Below are positions 36,828-44,344 of a stretch of 64,000 nucleotides of DNA, in pieces. The position numbers and the translations under genes are program-made. How positions within the stretch are numbered: position 1 is the first letter of the stretch; every line of letters begins with the position of its first letter. Source of the DNA: Actinopolymorpha cephalotaxi (lineage in GTDB: Bacteria; Actinomycetota; Actinomycetes; Propionibacteriales; Actinopolymorphaceae); the NCBI RefSeq assembly GCF_013408535.1, contig NZ_JACBZA010000001.1:1696850-1760849 (forward strand), given 5' to 3'. The notes under the pieces are model-generated. The model did no database searches. It was not told the origin of the DNA and saw only the letters and a list, made by a program, of their open reading frames with translations.

Positions 36828-36855
36828 ATCATATGTCTATATGGGCATGCGTCAA
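36828..36855 (-). promoter_or_regulatory. ArsR operon promoter with overlapping operator
   Basis: Minus strand: TTGACG (36855-36850), 16-nt spacer, TATGAT (36833-36828), then 7 nt to the ATG. The spacer and -10 carry the inverted repeat CATAT-GTCT-ATATG (36830-36843), a fitting ArsR-family binding site. One of the best promoters in the window. Confidence 0.7.
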
Positions 36856-36880
36856 GCCGCGATGAGCCGGGCGGGTCCCT

Positions 36881-36900
36881 GTCAGCTGACGTCAGCTGAT
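36881..36900. repeat. Tandem 10-bp palindromic repeat
   Basis: GTCAGCTGAC followed directly by GTCAGCTGAT; each unit contains the palindrome TCAGCTGA. It lies upstream of the arsR promoter. Confidence 0.5.
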
Positions 36901-36968
36901 GATCGTGTCCCTTGTCATCGGGTGGCGTGAGTCATCGGGCGGAGGGCGAACGCCAGCGGGACGAACCC

Positions 36969-36994
36969 GCGGATTCTTCCGCGGAAGAATCCGC
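36969..36994. terminator. 26-bp perfect palindrome after the oligopeptide ABC operon
   Basis: Thirteen-base arms (core TTCTTCCG/CGGAAGAA) with no spacer, starting 10 nt after the ABC ATPase stop on the minus strand. Shares its arms with 33509-33526. Confidence 0.65.
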
Positions 36995-37003
36995 CGTCCT
37001 GAC

Positions 37004-38713
37004 TCAGGCCGGCGGTTCGGCTCGCTCCTGCCGCTCGCCGGCGAGCTCGCCCGCCGTGGCGCCGGCCAGGGCCCGCGACATGCTGGGCACCGCGGCCAGC
37101 AACCGTTGCGTGTAAGGGTGTTCGGGCCTGGTGAGGACCTGCTCGGCCGGGCCCAGCTCGACCAGCTCACCCGCGTGCAGGACGGCCACGGTGTCGCAGA
37201 TCCGGCGTACCACCGACAGGTCGTGCGACACGAACACCAGCGTCAGCCCGAACGTGTCCGCCAGCGACGCGAGCAGGTCCAGCACCTGACCCCGGACCGA
37301 GGCGTCCAGGGCGCTGACCGGCTCGTCGGCCACCAGCACCTTCGGCGCGGGCGCGAGCGCGCGGGCGAGGGAGATCCGCTGCCGCTGCCCGCCGGAGAAC
37401 TGGTGCGGGTAGCGGTCCGCGGCGTCGGCGGGCAGACCGACGGCGGCGAGCAGATCGCGGACGCGGGCCAGGTGGGTACGCCAGGCCCGGCCGCGCAGCG
37501 CGACCAGCGGCTCCGCGACGATCTCCCCGACCCGCATCCGGGGGTCCAGCGACCCCGTCGGGTCCTGGAAGACGAGCTGCAGGTTCTCGCGCAGGAACCG
37601 CAGCCGGCGTTCGGGTACGCCGTCCACCCGCTGACCGGCGAACCGGACCGTGCCCGCGCTGGGCTGGTCCAGCCCGGCCAGCAGGCGTACGAGCGTCGAC
37701 TTGCCCGAGCCGGACTCCCCGACGACGCCGAACCGCTGCCCGGCGGCGATGTCGAAGCTCACGTCCCGCAGCGCGGGCACCGACGGTGGCGTACGCAGGG
37801 ACGTACGAGCCCGGCGGTAGGTACGGGACAGGCCGGCCACCGACACCATGGGACGCGCCTCGGGTTCTCCGGTGGACTGGTCGGTGGGCCGGTCAGTGGA
37901 CTCCGGACGTGGCGGCGGCGCGGATCCGGTGAGGTCGGCGGCGTCCAGCAGGGCGCGGGTGTACGGGTGGCGCGGCCGGCCGAACACCTCCGCGACCGGG
38001 CCGGACTCCACGAGTTCGCCGTCCTGCATGACCAGCACCCGGCTGCACACGGTTGCCACCACCGCCAGGTCGTGGGTGACGAACAGCAGCCCGGTGCCGC
38101 GGGTCTTCGTCCCGGCCACGATCAGGTCGAGCACCTGCGCCTGCACGGTGACGTCCAGGGCACTGGTGGGTTCGTCGCACAACAGCACGGCCGGGTCGTT
38201 GGCGAGCGCGATCGCCAGCACCACCCGCTGGCGCTGACCGCCGGACAGCTGGTGTGGGTACGCCCGGGCAGCCTCGCCGGGATCGGGCAGGCGTACGGCG
38301 GAAAGAAGCTCGACCGCCCGGGCCGCCGCCCCCGACCGGCCGAGCTCGGGCCGGTGGATGCGGAGCACCTCGGCCACCTGGTCGCCGACGCGCCGCACCG
38401 GGTTGAGCGCCGACATGGGTTCCTGGAACACCATGCCCATCGCCTGTCCACGCAGCCGTGACATCGCGCGGTCGTCGCGGGCCAGCAGGTTTCCGGGCGT
38501 TCCGGCGAGCGCGACCTCGCCGTGCGCGGTGAGACCTTCGGGCAGCAGGCCCATGACGGCCAGGGTGGTCAGCGACTTCCCCGAGCCGGACTCGCCCACC
38601 AGGCCGACGCGTTCGCCCGGTGCGATGGTGAAGTTCACGTCGCGAACGAGAGAGCGGTCGGCGGTCCCGATCCGCAGGCCGGCCACTGTCAATGCGGCCT
38701 TGTCAGTCGTCAT
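37004..38713 (-). CDS. Fused dipeptide/oligopeptide ABC transporter ATPase (DppD-DppF type)
   Basis: 569-aa cytoplasmic ATPase containing both nucleotide-binding domains. Domain 1: Walker A GESGSGKS (about residue 40), signature SGGQRQRV, Walker B LLCDEPTSALD. Domain 2 from about residue 295: GESGSGKST, SGGQRQRI, VADEPVSALD. Both halves carry the HPYT C-terminal oligopeptide/dipeptide extension. ATG overlaps the permease stop. Energises the import of peptides or similar solutes captured by the upstream lipoprotein. Confidence 0.93.
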   Translation of the reverse strand: MTTDKAALTVAGLRIGTADRSLVRDVNFTIAPGERVGLVGESGSGKSLTTLAVMGLLPEGLTAHGEVALAGTPGNLLARDDRAMSRLRGQAMGMVFQEPMSALNPVRRVGDQVAEVLRIHRPELGRSGAAARAVELLSAVRLPDPGEAARAYPHQLSGGQRQRVVLAIALANDPAVLLCDEPTSALDVTVQAQVLDLIVAGTKTRGTGLLFVTHDLAVVATVCSRVLVMQDGELVESGPVAEVFGRPRHPYTRALLDAADLTGSAPPPRPESTDRPTDQSTGEPEARPMVSVAGLSRTYRRARTSLRTPPSVPALRDVSFDIAAGQRFGVVGESGSGKSTLVRLLAGLDQPSAGTVRFAGQRVDGVPERRLRFLRENLQLVFQDPTGSLDPRMRVGEIVAEPLVALRGRAWRTHLARVRDLLAAVGLPADAADRYPHQFSGGQRQRISLARALAPAPKVLVADEPVSALDASVRGQVLDLLASLADTFGLTLVFVSHDLSVVRRICDTVAVLHAGELVELGPAEQVLTRPEHPYTQRLLAAVPSMSRALAGATAGELAGERQERAEPPA

Positions 38714-39615
38714 CGGTCGGCCGACCCCGGGTCGTGGCGGTCGCGGAGTCCGTCGCCGGCGAGGTTGAAGCCGAGCACGGCGAGCAGGATGGCGAGGCCG
38801 GGCCACAACGCCAGCAAGGGATGCACGAACAGCAGTTCCTGCGACTCCTGCAGCATCCGTCCCCACGACGGGGTGGGCGGCGCGGTGCCGAAGCCGAGGA
38901 ACGACAGCCCGGCCTCGGCGAGCACGGCGATCGCGAACGACACCGAGCCCTGCACGATGACCAGGCCGGCGACGTTCGGCAGCACGTGCCGCACCGCGAT
39001 CCCCGGCCCGCGCCGGCCGGCGGCGCGGGCCGCGAGGACGTACTCCCGCGCCAGCACCGACAGCGTGCCGGCCCGCACGATCCGGATGTACGCGGGTACG
39101 GTCGCCAGCCCGATCGCCACCATCGCGGTCAGGGTGCTCGCACCGAACACCGCACCGAACATGATCGCCAGCAGCAGTGCGGGAAACGCCATCGCCAGGT
39201 CGGTGACCCGGGCGAGCAGTCCGCCGGCCAGGCCGCGGGACATCCCGGCCCAGATGCCGAGCGGTGTGCCCAGCAGGGCGGCCACCCCGACCGCGACCAC
39301 GCCGACGAACAACGTGGTCCGCGCACCCACCATCAGCCGGCTGGCGATGTCCCGGCCGAACTTGTCGGTTCCCAGCCAGTACGTGCCGTCCGGTCCGAGC
39401 AGCCGGTGCGCGGCGTCCACCCGGCCCGGGTCGTGCGGGGTCCACAGGAAGGAGAGCAGGGCCAGCGCGACGACCAGCGCGACCAGGATGCCGCCCGCGA
39501 GCAAGGACGGGTTGACACCGCGTCCGCGCCGGTTGACACCGCGTCCGCGCGGGTCGACAGCGCCGTCGTGGCGGTCGGCGGCGGAGGTCCCGGTCGCCTC
39601 CGGTGCCCCGGTCAT
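38710..39615 (-). CDS. Dipeptide-type ABC permease, DppC/OppC family
   Basis: 301-aa inner-membrane permease with six hydrophobic segments. Landmarks: LGTDKFGRDIASRLMVGARTTLFVG (DppC N-terminal motif), LAREYVLAARAAGRRGPGIAVRHVLPN (the EAA loop that docks the ATPase) and EAGLSFLGFGTAPPTPSWG. The cytoplasmic N-terminus contains two copies of RRGRGVN from a 21-bp DNA duplication. ATG overlaps the DppB stop. Confidence 0.93.
   Translation of the reverse strand: MTGAPEATGTSAADRHDGAVDPRGRGVNRRGRGVNPSLLAGGILVALVVALALLSFLWTPHDPGRVDAAHRLLGPDGTYWLGTDKFGRDIASRLMVGARTTLFVGVVAVGVAALLGTPLGIWAGMSRGLAGGLLARVTDLAMAFPALLLAIMFGAVFGASTLTAMVAIGLATVPAYIRIVRAGTLSVLAREYVLAARAAGRRGPGIAVRHVLPNVAGLVIVQGSVSFAIAVLAEAGLSFLGFGTAPPTPSWGRMLQESQELLFVHPLLALWPGLAILLAVLGFNLAGDGLRDRHDPGSADR
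39510..39550. repeat. 21-bp tandem duplication in the DppC-like gene
   Basis: The 20-mer beginning GGTTGACACC occurs at 39510-39529 and 39531-39550, encoding the duplicated heptad RRGRGVN in the protein N-terminus. In frame. Confidence 0.75.
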
Positions 39616-40559
39616 CCCGCCCTCCGCAGCCGCGGGTCGAGCACGGCGTACAGCACGTCGACGACGTAGTTGACCACCAGCACCGCGACCACCAGCACCA
39701 TCACCACTCCCTGGACCAGCAGCAGGTCGCGGTTGGCCACGCCGTCCAGCAGCAGGCTGCCCAGGCCCGGGATGACGAACACGCGTTCCACCACGATCGC
39801 GCCGACCAGCAGGGTGGCGAGCTGCAGGCCGAGGACGGTGCTCACCGGGATGGCCGCGTTGCGCAGGCCGTGCCGCACCAGCGCCCGGCCCAGGGTGAGC
39901 CCCTTCGCGCGGGCCGTGCGCAGGTAGTCTTCGCGCAGCACGTCGAGCACGGCCGTGCGAACGTAGCGGGCGAGGATCGCCGCCTGCGCCAGGCCGAGCG
40001 CCCCGGCCGGCAGCACGAGCTGCCGAAGGAACAGCCCCGGGTCCTCCGCCGGCGGAGTCCAGCCGCCGGCCGGCAGCCAGCCCAGGCGTACGGAGAAGAT
40101 CGCGACGGCCAGCACCCCGGTGAGGAACGCCGGCACCGCGATGCCGAGCTGGCTCAGCGCGGACAGCGCGAGCCCCCGCAGCCGCCGGTGGTGCACGGCC
40201 ATCACCGTCCCGACCGGGACGGCGACCAGCACGGCGACCACCATGGCGGCGCCGACCAGCCACAGGGTCACCAGCAGCCGGTCCAGCACCTGCGGGCCGA
40301 TCGGCGTCCGGGTGACGTAGGAGACGCCGAAGTCGCCGGTGAACAACCCGCGCGCCCAGTCGGCGTACTGCACGGCGAGCGGCCGGTCGGTGCCGAAGTC
40401 CCGTCGCAACGCGGCGACCGCCCTCGGGGTGGCGTTGACGCCGAGCGCGACCCGCGCGGGGTCGCCGGGCAGCACCGCCATGAACGCGAACACCACCACG
40501 CTGGCGGCCGCGACGCTGCCGGCGAACACGCCGGTCCGGGTCAGGAGGCGGAACAGCAC
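39612..40559 (-). CDS. Dipeptide-type ABC permease, DppB/OppB family
   Basis: 315-aa permease: N-terminal helix then FMAVLPGDPARVALG, DFGVSYVTRTPIGPQVLDRL, and the EAA loop LREDYLRTARAKGLTLGRALVRHGLRNAAIP. The C-terminus IPGLGSLLLDGVANRDLLLVQGV and VNYVVDVLYAVLDPRLR are textbook DppB. GTG start 4 nt after the binding-protein stop. Confidence 0.93.
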   Translation of the reverse strand: MLFRLLTRTGVFAGSVAAASVVVFAFMAVLPGDPARVALGVNATPRAVAALRRDFGTDRPLAVQYADWARGLFTGDFGVSYVTRTPIGPQVLDRLLVTLWLVGAAMVVAVLVAVPVGTVMAVHHRRLRGLALSALSQLGIAVPAFLTGVLAVAIFSVRLGWLPAGGWTPPAEDPGLFLRQLVLPAGALGLAQAAILARYVRTAVLDVLREDYLRTARAKGLTLGRALVRHGLRNAAIPVSTVLGLQLATLLVGAIVVERVFVIPGLGSLLLDGVANRDLLLVQGVVMVLVVAVLVVNYVVDVLYAVLDPRLRRAG

Positions 40560-40563
40560 GACG

Positions 40564-42084
40564 TCAGGACCGCGCCCAGGTCACGGTGGTGAGGTCGAAC
40601 GCCTCCGACACGACGTTGGTCGGCAGCCCGCGCACGGCGGGGTCGGCGATCATCAGGTTGGGCAGCAGGAACAGCCAGTCCGCGGCCGCGTCGTCGGTGA
40701 TGGTGCGGGCGACCTGCTTCATCTTCGCGACCTGGACGGCGGGGGTGCCGGCGTCGGCCTGGTCGAGCAGCTCGCGCACGCGCGGGTTGTCGTAGCGCCA
40801 GTAGTAGTCCGGGTTGCCCCAGGAGGTGATGTCGCGCGGCTCGACGTGGGCGATGATCGACAGGTCGTAGTCGGCCTTGGTGAACACCACGTCCAGCCAG
40901 CGGGCCGGGAACTCCAGGACGTCGATCCGCGCGGTCACCCCGACGTCGGCGAGCTGGCTCTTCACCACCTGTGCGCTGGCGACGGCGTACGGCAGGTTGG
41001 GGATCCGCAGCCGCAGGGTGAGCTTCGGATGCCCGGCCTCGGCGAGCAGCCGGCGCGCCTTCGCCGGGTCGTACGGATACCTGCCGGACAGGTTTTCGTA
41101 CCACGGGTCGGTGGGCGGCACCATCGACCCGATCAGCGTGCCGTGCCCGGCCCAGGCGGTGTCAAGGACGGCTTTACGGTCGATCGCGTACGACAGCGCC
41201 TGCCGGACCCGGCGGTCTGTCAACGGCGGCCTGGCGTTGTTGTACGACAGCACCACCTCGGCGTTGCTGGTGCCCTCGACGACGTGGTACTTCGAGCGAT
41301 CCTTGAACTCCGCAAGGCTTTCCGGCGCCTGCACGGTGCTCACCACGTCGATGCCGCCGGTGCGCATCGCGTTGTTCATCGCGGTGGGGTCCTTGAAGTA
41401 CTTCAGCGTCACCTTGCGCACGGCGGGCTTCGTGCCCCAGTAGTCCTTGCGGGCCTCGAGCACCATCGCGTCGCCGCGGTCCCAGTGGTCCAGCACGTAC
41501 GGCCCGGTGCCCACCGGGGTGGTGGCGAGCTTCGACACGCCCGTCCGCGAGAACATCGCGCCGATCCGGGTGGTCATCGCGAACAACCACTGGTTGCTCG
41601 GCCGCTTCAGCGTCACCACCAGTGAGGTGGGGGAGGCGGCCCGCGCGTCCTGGACGACGTCCATGCCGGCCTTGAGCGAGGTCGTCCAGCCGGTCTTGAC
41701 ACGGTTGATGCTGAACGCCGCGTCCTGCGCGGTGAACGGCCTGCCGTCGCCGAAGGTCGCACCCTTGCGCAGGGCGAACGTGTAGGTGCGCCGGTCCGGG
41801 CTCACCTTCCAGCCACTGGCCAGCAGGGGAACGATCTTTCCGTGGGCGTCGAGCTTGACCAGGCCCTCGTAGACGTTGACCAGCAGTGCCTGCGGGATCG
41901 CCGCGCCGTCGTTGCGGGTGAAGTCCAGGCTCACCGGCTCGGCGATGAAGCCGACTGAGAGCGAGTCGCTGCGGTTCTTGCGGTCGGTTTCGCCGGTCGT
42001 GCGGCTGCCGGCCGAGCATGCCGCCGTGAGCGTCAACGCGACGAGGGCGCCGATGATCGCCGAGCGCCGGGGGATCCTCCCCAT
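40564..42084 (-). CDS. Extracellular solute-binding lipoprotein, family 5
   Basis: 506-aa substrate-binding protein of a peptide-type ABC importer. Signal peptide with a lipobox: IIGALVALTLTAAC (Cys23), so it is lipid-anchored outside the membrane. Family 5 motifs: LSVGFIAEPVSLDFTRND, NVYEGLVKLDAHGKIVPLLASGWKVSPDRRTYTFALRKGATF and VRQALSYAIDRKAVL. AGGAGGT precedes the ATG. First gene of the SBP-DppB-DppC-DppDF operon. Cargo unknown: peptide, nickel or another solute is possible. Confidence 0.93.
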   Translation of the reverse strand: MGRIPRRSAIIGALVALTLTAACSAGSRTTGETDRKNRSDSLSVGFIAEPVSLDFTRNDGAAIPQALLVNVYEGLVKLDAHGKIVPLLASGWKVSPDRRTYTFALRKGATFGDGRPFTAQDAAFSINRVKTGWTTSLKAGMDVVQDARAASPTSLVVTLKRPSNQWLFAMTTRIGAMFSRTGVSKLATTPVGTGPYVLDHWDRGDAMVLEARKDYWGTKPAVRKVTLKYFKDPTAMNNAMRTGGIDVVSTVQAPESLAEFKDRSKYHVVEGTSNAEVVLSYNNARPPLTDRRVRQALSYAIDRKAVLDTAWAGHGTLIGSMVPPTDPWYENLSGRYPYDPAKARRLLAEAGHPKLTLRLRIPNLPYAVASAQVVKSQLADVGVTARIDVLEFPARWLDVVFTKADYDLSIIAHVEPRDITSWGNPDYYWRYDNPRVRELLDQADAGTPAVQVAKMKQVARTITDDAAADWLFLLPNLMIADPAVRGLPTNVVSEAFDLTTVTWARS

Positions 42085-42143
42085 CGCCTACCTCCTGTGG
42101 GTGTGCCCTGCATGCCGTGGGGTCACGCGGGCGGTCACCCAGA

Positions 42144-42836
42144 TCATGCCCCGCCGGCCACGGAGATGGTGAGGGCATGGCCGTCAACCTCGACCCGGAC
42201 CTTCTGTAGGTCCTCGACAACCAGGTCGGCGTCCAGCTCGGCCCGCTCGTAGTGGGTGGTCACCGCGATCGTCGCCATCCCGGCGGCCCGCGCGGCGGCC
42301 AGGCCCGCGGGTGCGTCCTCCACGACCACGCAGCGTTCGGGGTCGATGCCGAGGCGCTTGGCGCCGAGCAGGTACGGCTCCGGGTCGGGCTTGCCGTTGC
42401 GTACGTCGTCGGCGCTGACCAGGGTCCGCGGGACCGGCAGCCCGGCGACCTGCAGCCGGGCACCGGCCACGGCACGGTTACCGGAGGTGACGATGGTCCA
42501 CCGCCCGTCCGGCAGGGAGGAGACGAACGCCTGTGCGCCCGGAAGCGCCACGATCCCGGTCACGTCCTCGACCTCGAGCGCGTCGATACGGGCCTGCGCG
42601 ACCGCGATCCGCTCCGGCGGCACCAGCGCGGCGACGATCGCGGACGAGGTGAGGCCGTGGCCGAGGACCCGGGCGAAGTCCTGCTGGGTCAGCTCCTGCT
42701 CGATCGCCCAGGTCGTCCACGAACGGCGAAGGGCCTCGGTGGAGTCGATCAGCGTGCCGTCCAGGTCGAGCAGAACGGCCTCGGCGCGCAGGATCGGGGC
42801 GCTCGCGGGTGTGCGGTCGGTGCGGGGTTGGGTCAC
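42144..42836 (-). CDS. HAD family phosphatase (sugar/glycerol phosphatase-like)
   Basis: 230-aa HAD subfamily IA phosphatase. Motif I LLDLDGTLIDS (about residues 20-30), motif II TIVTSGN, motif III lysine in NGKPDPEPYLLGAKRLG and motif IV VVEDAPAGLAAARAAGM. Cap domain between motifs I and II, as in GPP/YfbT enzymes. I chose GTG 42836 because TACGGT lies 8 nt upstream (leaderless). A longer start at 42890 would add 18 residues. Downstream of the SBP gene, divergent from the iron dehydrogenase. Confidence 0.88.
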   Translation of the reverse strand: MTQPRTDRTPASAPILRAEAVLLDLDGTLIDSTEALRRSWTTWAIEQELTQQDFARVLGHGLTSSAIVAALVPPERIAVAQARIDALEVEDVTGIVALPGAQAFVSSLPDGRWTIVTSGNRAVAGARLQVAGLPVPRTLVSADDVRNGKPDPEPYLLGAKRLGIDPERCVVVEDAPAGLAAARAAGMATIAVTTHYERAELDADLVVEDLQKVRVEVDGHALTISVAGGA

Positions 42837-42844
42837 GTCGACCG

Positions 42845-42850
42845 ACCGTA
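42845..42850 (-). promoter_or_regulatory. -10 box of HAD phosphatase gene
   Basis: TACGGT on the minus strand, 8 nt before GTG 42836; supports that start. Weaker than the other leaderless boxes because TACNNT is less common. Confidence 0.35.
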
Positions 42851-42949
42851 CCTCGCCCGCGCGAGGAGGCGTTCCCCGGTTGCGAGTCACCTGCCGGGTG
42901 CGCCACTGTCACCGGAACGGGATGCGCGGCGAGCGAGGGAGCGGCCACG

Positions 42950-44293
42950 ATGCGGGACAGCGAGGCAGGCACCAGCGAGACAGGCACCACCGAGACAGAC
43001 ACCGAGGCAGAGGCAGGCACGCCGGCCGGCAACGAGACGGTCTTCACCTGGGGCGGGCCCGCGCTGAAGTTCGGAGCGGGCGCGGTGGCCGAGATCGGGT
43101 ACGACGTCGCCCAGCTCGGCGCGTCCCGCGTGCTGGTGCTCACCGACCCCGGCGTGGCCGCCACCGGCGTACCCGACCGGGTGGTCGACTCCCTGCGCGC
43201 GGCCGGCCTCGCCGCGGAGCTCTTCACCGGAGTCCACGTCGAACCCACCGACACGTCGATCGCGGCCGCGGTCGACTTCGCCCGCGACGGCGGCTGGGAC
43301 GGCTTCGTCGGCGTCGGCGGCGGCTCGGCGATCGACACCGCCAAGGCGGTCGACCTGATGACGTCCCACCCGGCCGACCTGAACGACTACCTGAACGCGC
43401 CGATCGGCAGGGGGCTCGCGCCGGCCGGCCCGCTGGCACCGCTGGTGGCCGTGCCCACCACCGCCGGCACCGGCGCGGAGAGCACGGCCGTCTGCGTCCT
43501 GGACGTCCTCGATCTGCGGGTGAAGACCGGCATCAGCCATCCGCGGCTTCGGCCTGCGCTCGCGGTCGTCGACCCGGAGGTGACGCTCACCCTGCCGCCG
43601 GGAGTCACCGCGGCCAGCGGGTTCGACATCCTCTGCCACGCGCTGGAGTCCTTCACCGCCCGGCCGTACGACGCCTACCCGAGGCGCCGCCCGGAGGACC
43701 GTGTCGCCTACTGCGGCGCGAACCCGGTCTCCGACGTGTGGATCCGGCAGACCCTGCCGCTGCTCGCCCGGTCCTTCCGTACGGCCCACCGGTCCGGCGA
43801 CGACCTCGCCGCCCGCACCGACATGCTGCAGGCCGCGCTGTTCGCCGGGCTGGGGTTCGGGAACGCCGGGGTGCACATCCCGCACGCCTGCGCCTACCCG
43901 ATCGCCGGCCGGGTCCGCGACTTCCACCCGGACGGCTATCCCGACGCGGAGCCGATGGTCCCGCACGGCATGTCGGTGGTGCTGACCGCGCCGGCGGCCT
44001 TCCGGCGTACGTACGAGGCGAACCCCGAACGGCACCTGTGGGCGGCACACGTCCTCGACCCCGAAACCGACCAGGTGGCCGACCCGGGCGAGCGGCTGCC
44101 CACGGCGATCATCCGGCTGATGCGGGACACCGGCATGCCGAACGGCCTGTCCGAGGTGGGGTACGCCGAGACCGACGTCGCCGACCTCGTGGACGGGGCG
44201 AGCCGTCAGCACCGGCTGCTGTCCATCGCCCCGGTCGACGTCGGGGACGACGTACTCACCGACGTCCTGAAGGACTCGCTCACCCTGTGGTGA
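42950..44293 (+). CDS. Iron-containing alcohol dehydrogenase, hydroxyacid-oxoacid transhydrogenase-like
   Basis: 447-aa group III dehydrogenase. NAD loop GGGSAIDTAKAVDLM (about residues 122-136); VPTTAGTGAEST; metal ligands in SGFDILCHALESF, HIPHACAYPIAG and VPHGMSVVL. The overall length and the C-terminal SRQHRLLSIAP segment resemble ADHFE1-type transhydrogenases (4-hydroxybutyrate or similar). N-terminal 30 residues are a Glu/Thr/Ala-rich tail (TSETGTTETDTEAEAG). GAGGGAG precedes the ATG. The substrate cannot be fixed from sequence. Confidence 0.85.
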   Translation: MRDSEAGTSETGTTETDTEAEAGTPAGNETVFTWGGPALKFGAGAVAEIGYDVAQLGASRVLVLTDPGVAATGVPDRVVDSLRAAGLAAELFTGVHVEPTDTSIAAAVDFARDGGWDGFVGVGGGSAIDTAKAVDLMTSHPADLNDYLNAPIGRGLAPAGPLAPLVAVPTTAGTGAESTAVCVLDVLDLRVKTGISHPRLRPALAVVDPEVTLTLPPGVTAASGFDILCHALESFTARPYDAYPRRRPEDRVAYCGANPVSDVWIRQTLPLLARSFRTAHRSGDDLAARTDMLQAALFAGLGFGNAGVHIPHACAYPIAGRVRDFHPDGYPDAEPMVPHGMSVVLTAPAAFRRTYEANPERHLWAAHVLDPETDQVADPGERLPTAIIRLMRDTGMPNGLSEVGYAETDVADLVDGASRQHRLLSIAPVDVGDDVLTDVLKDSLTLW

Positions 44294-44335
44294 CCGGCGA
44301 ACCGGCGGGCCGGCCAACCGGCGAACCGGCGAACC
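44291..44335. repeat. ACCGGCGA-type direct repeats after the iron dehydrogenase
   Basis: Four copies of ACCGGCGA/ACCGGCGG in the 51-nt convergent gap between the iron dehydrogenase and the GT-C-like gene, with a GGGCCGGCC palindrome in the middle. May serve as the terminator region. Confidence 0.45.
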
Positions 44336-44344
44336 TCCCGGCGT

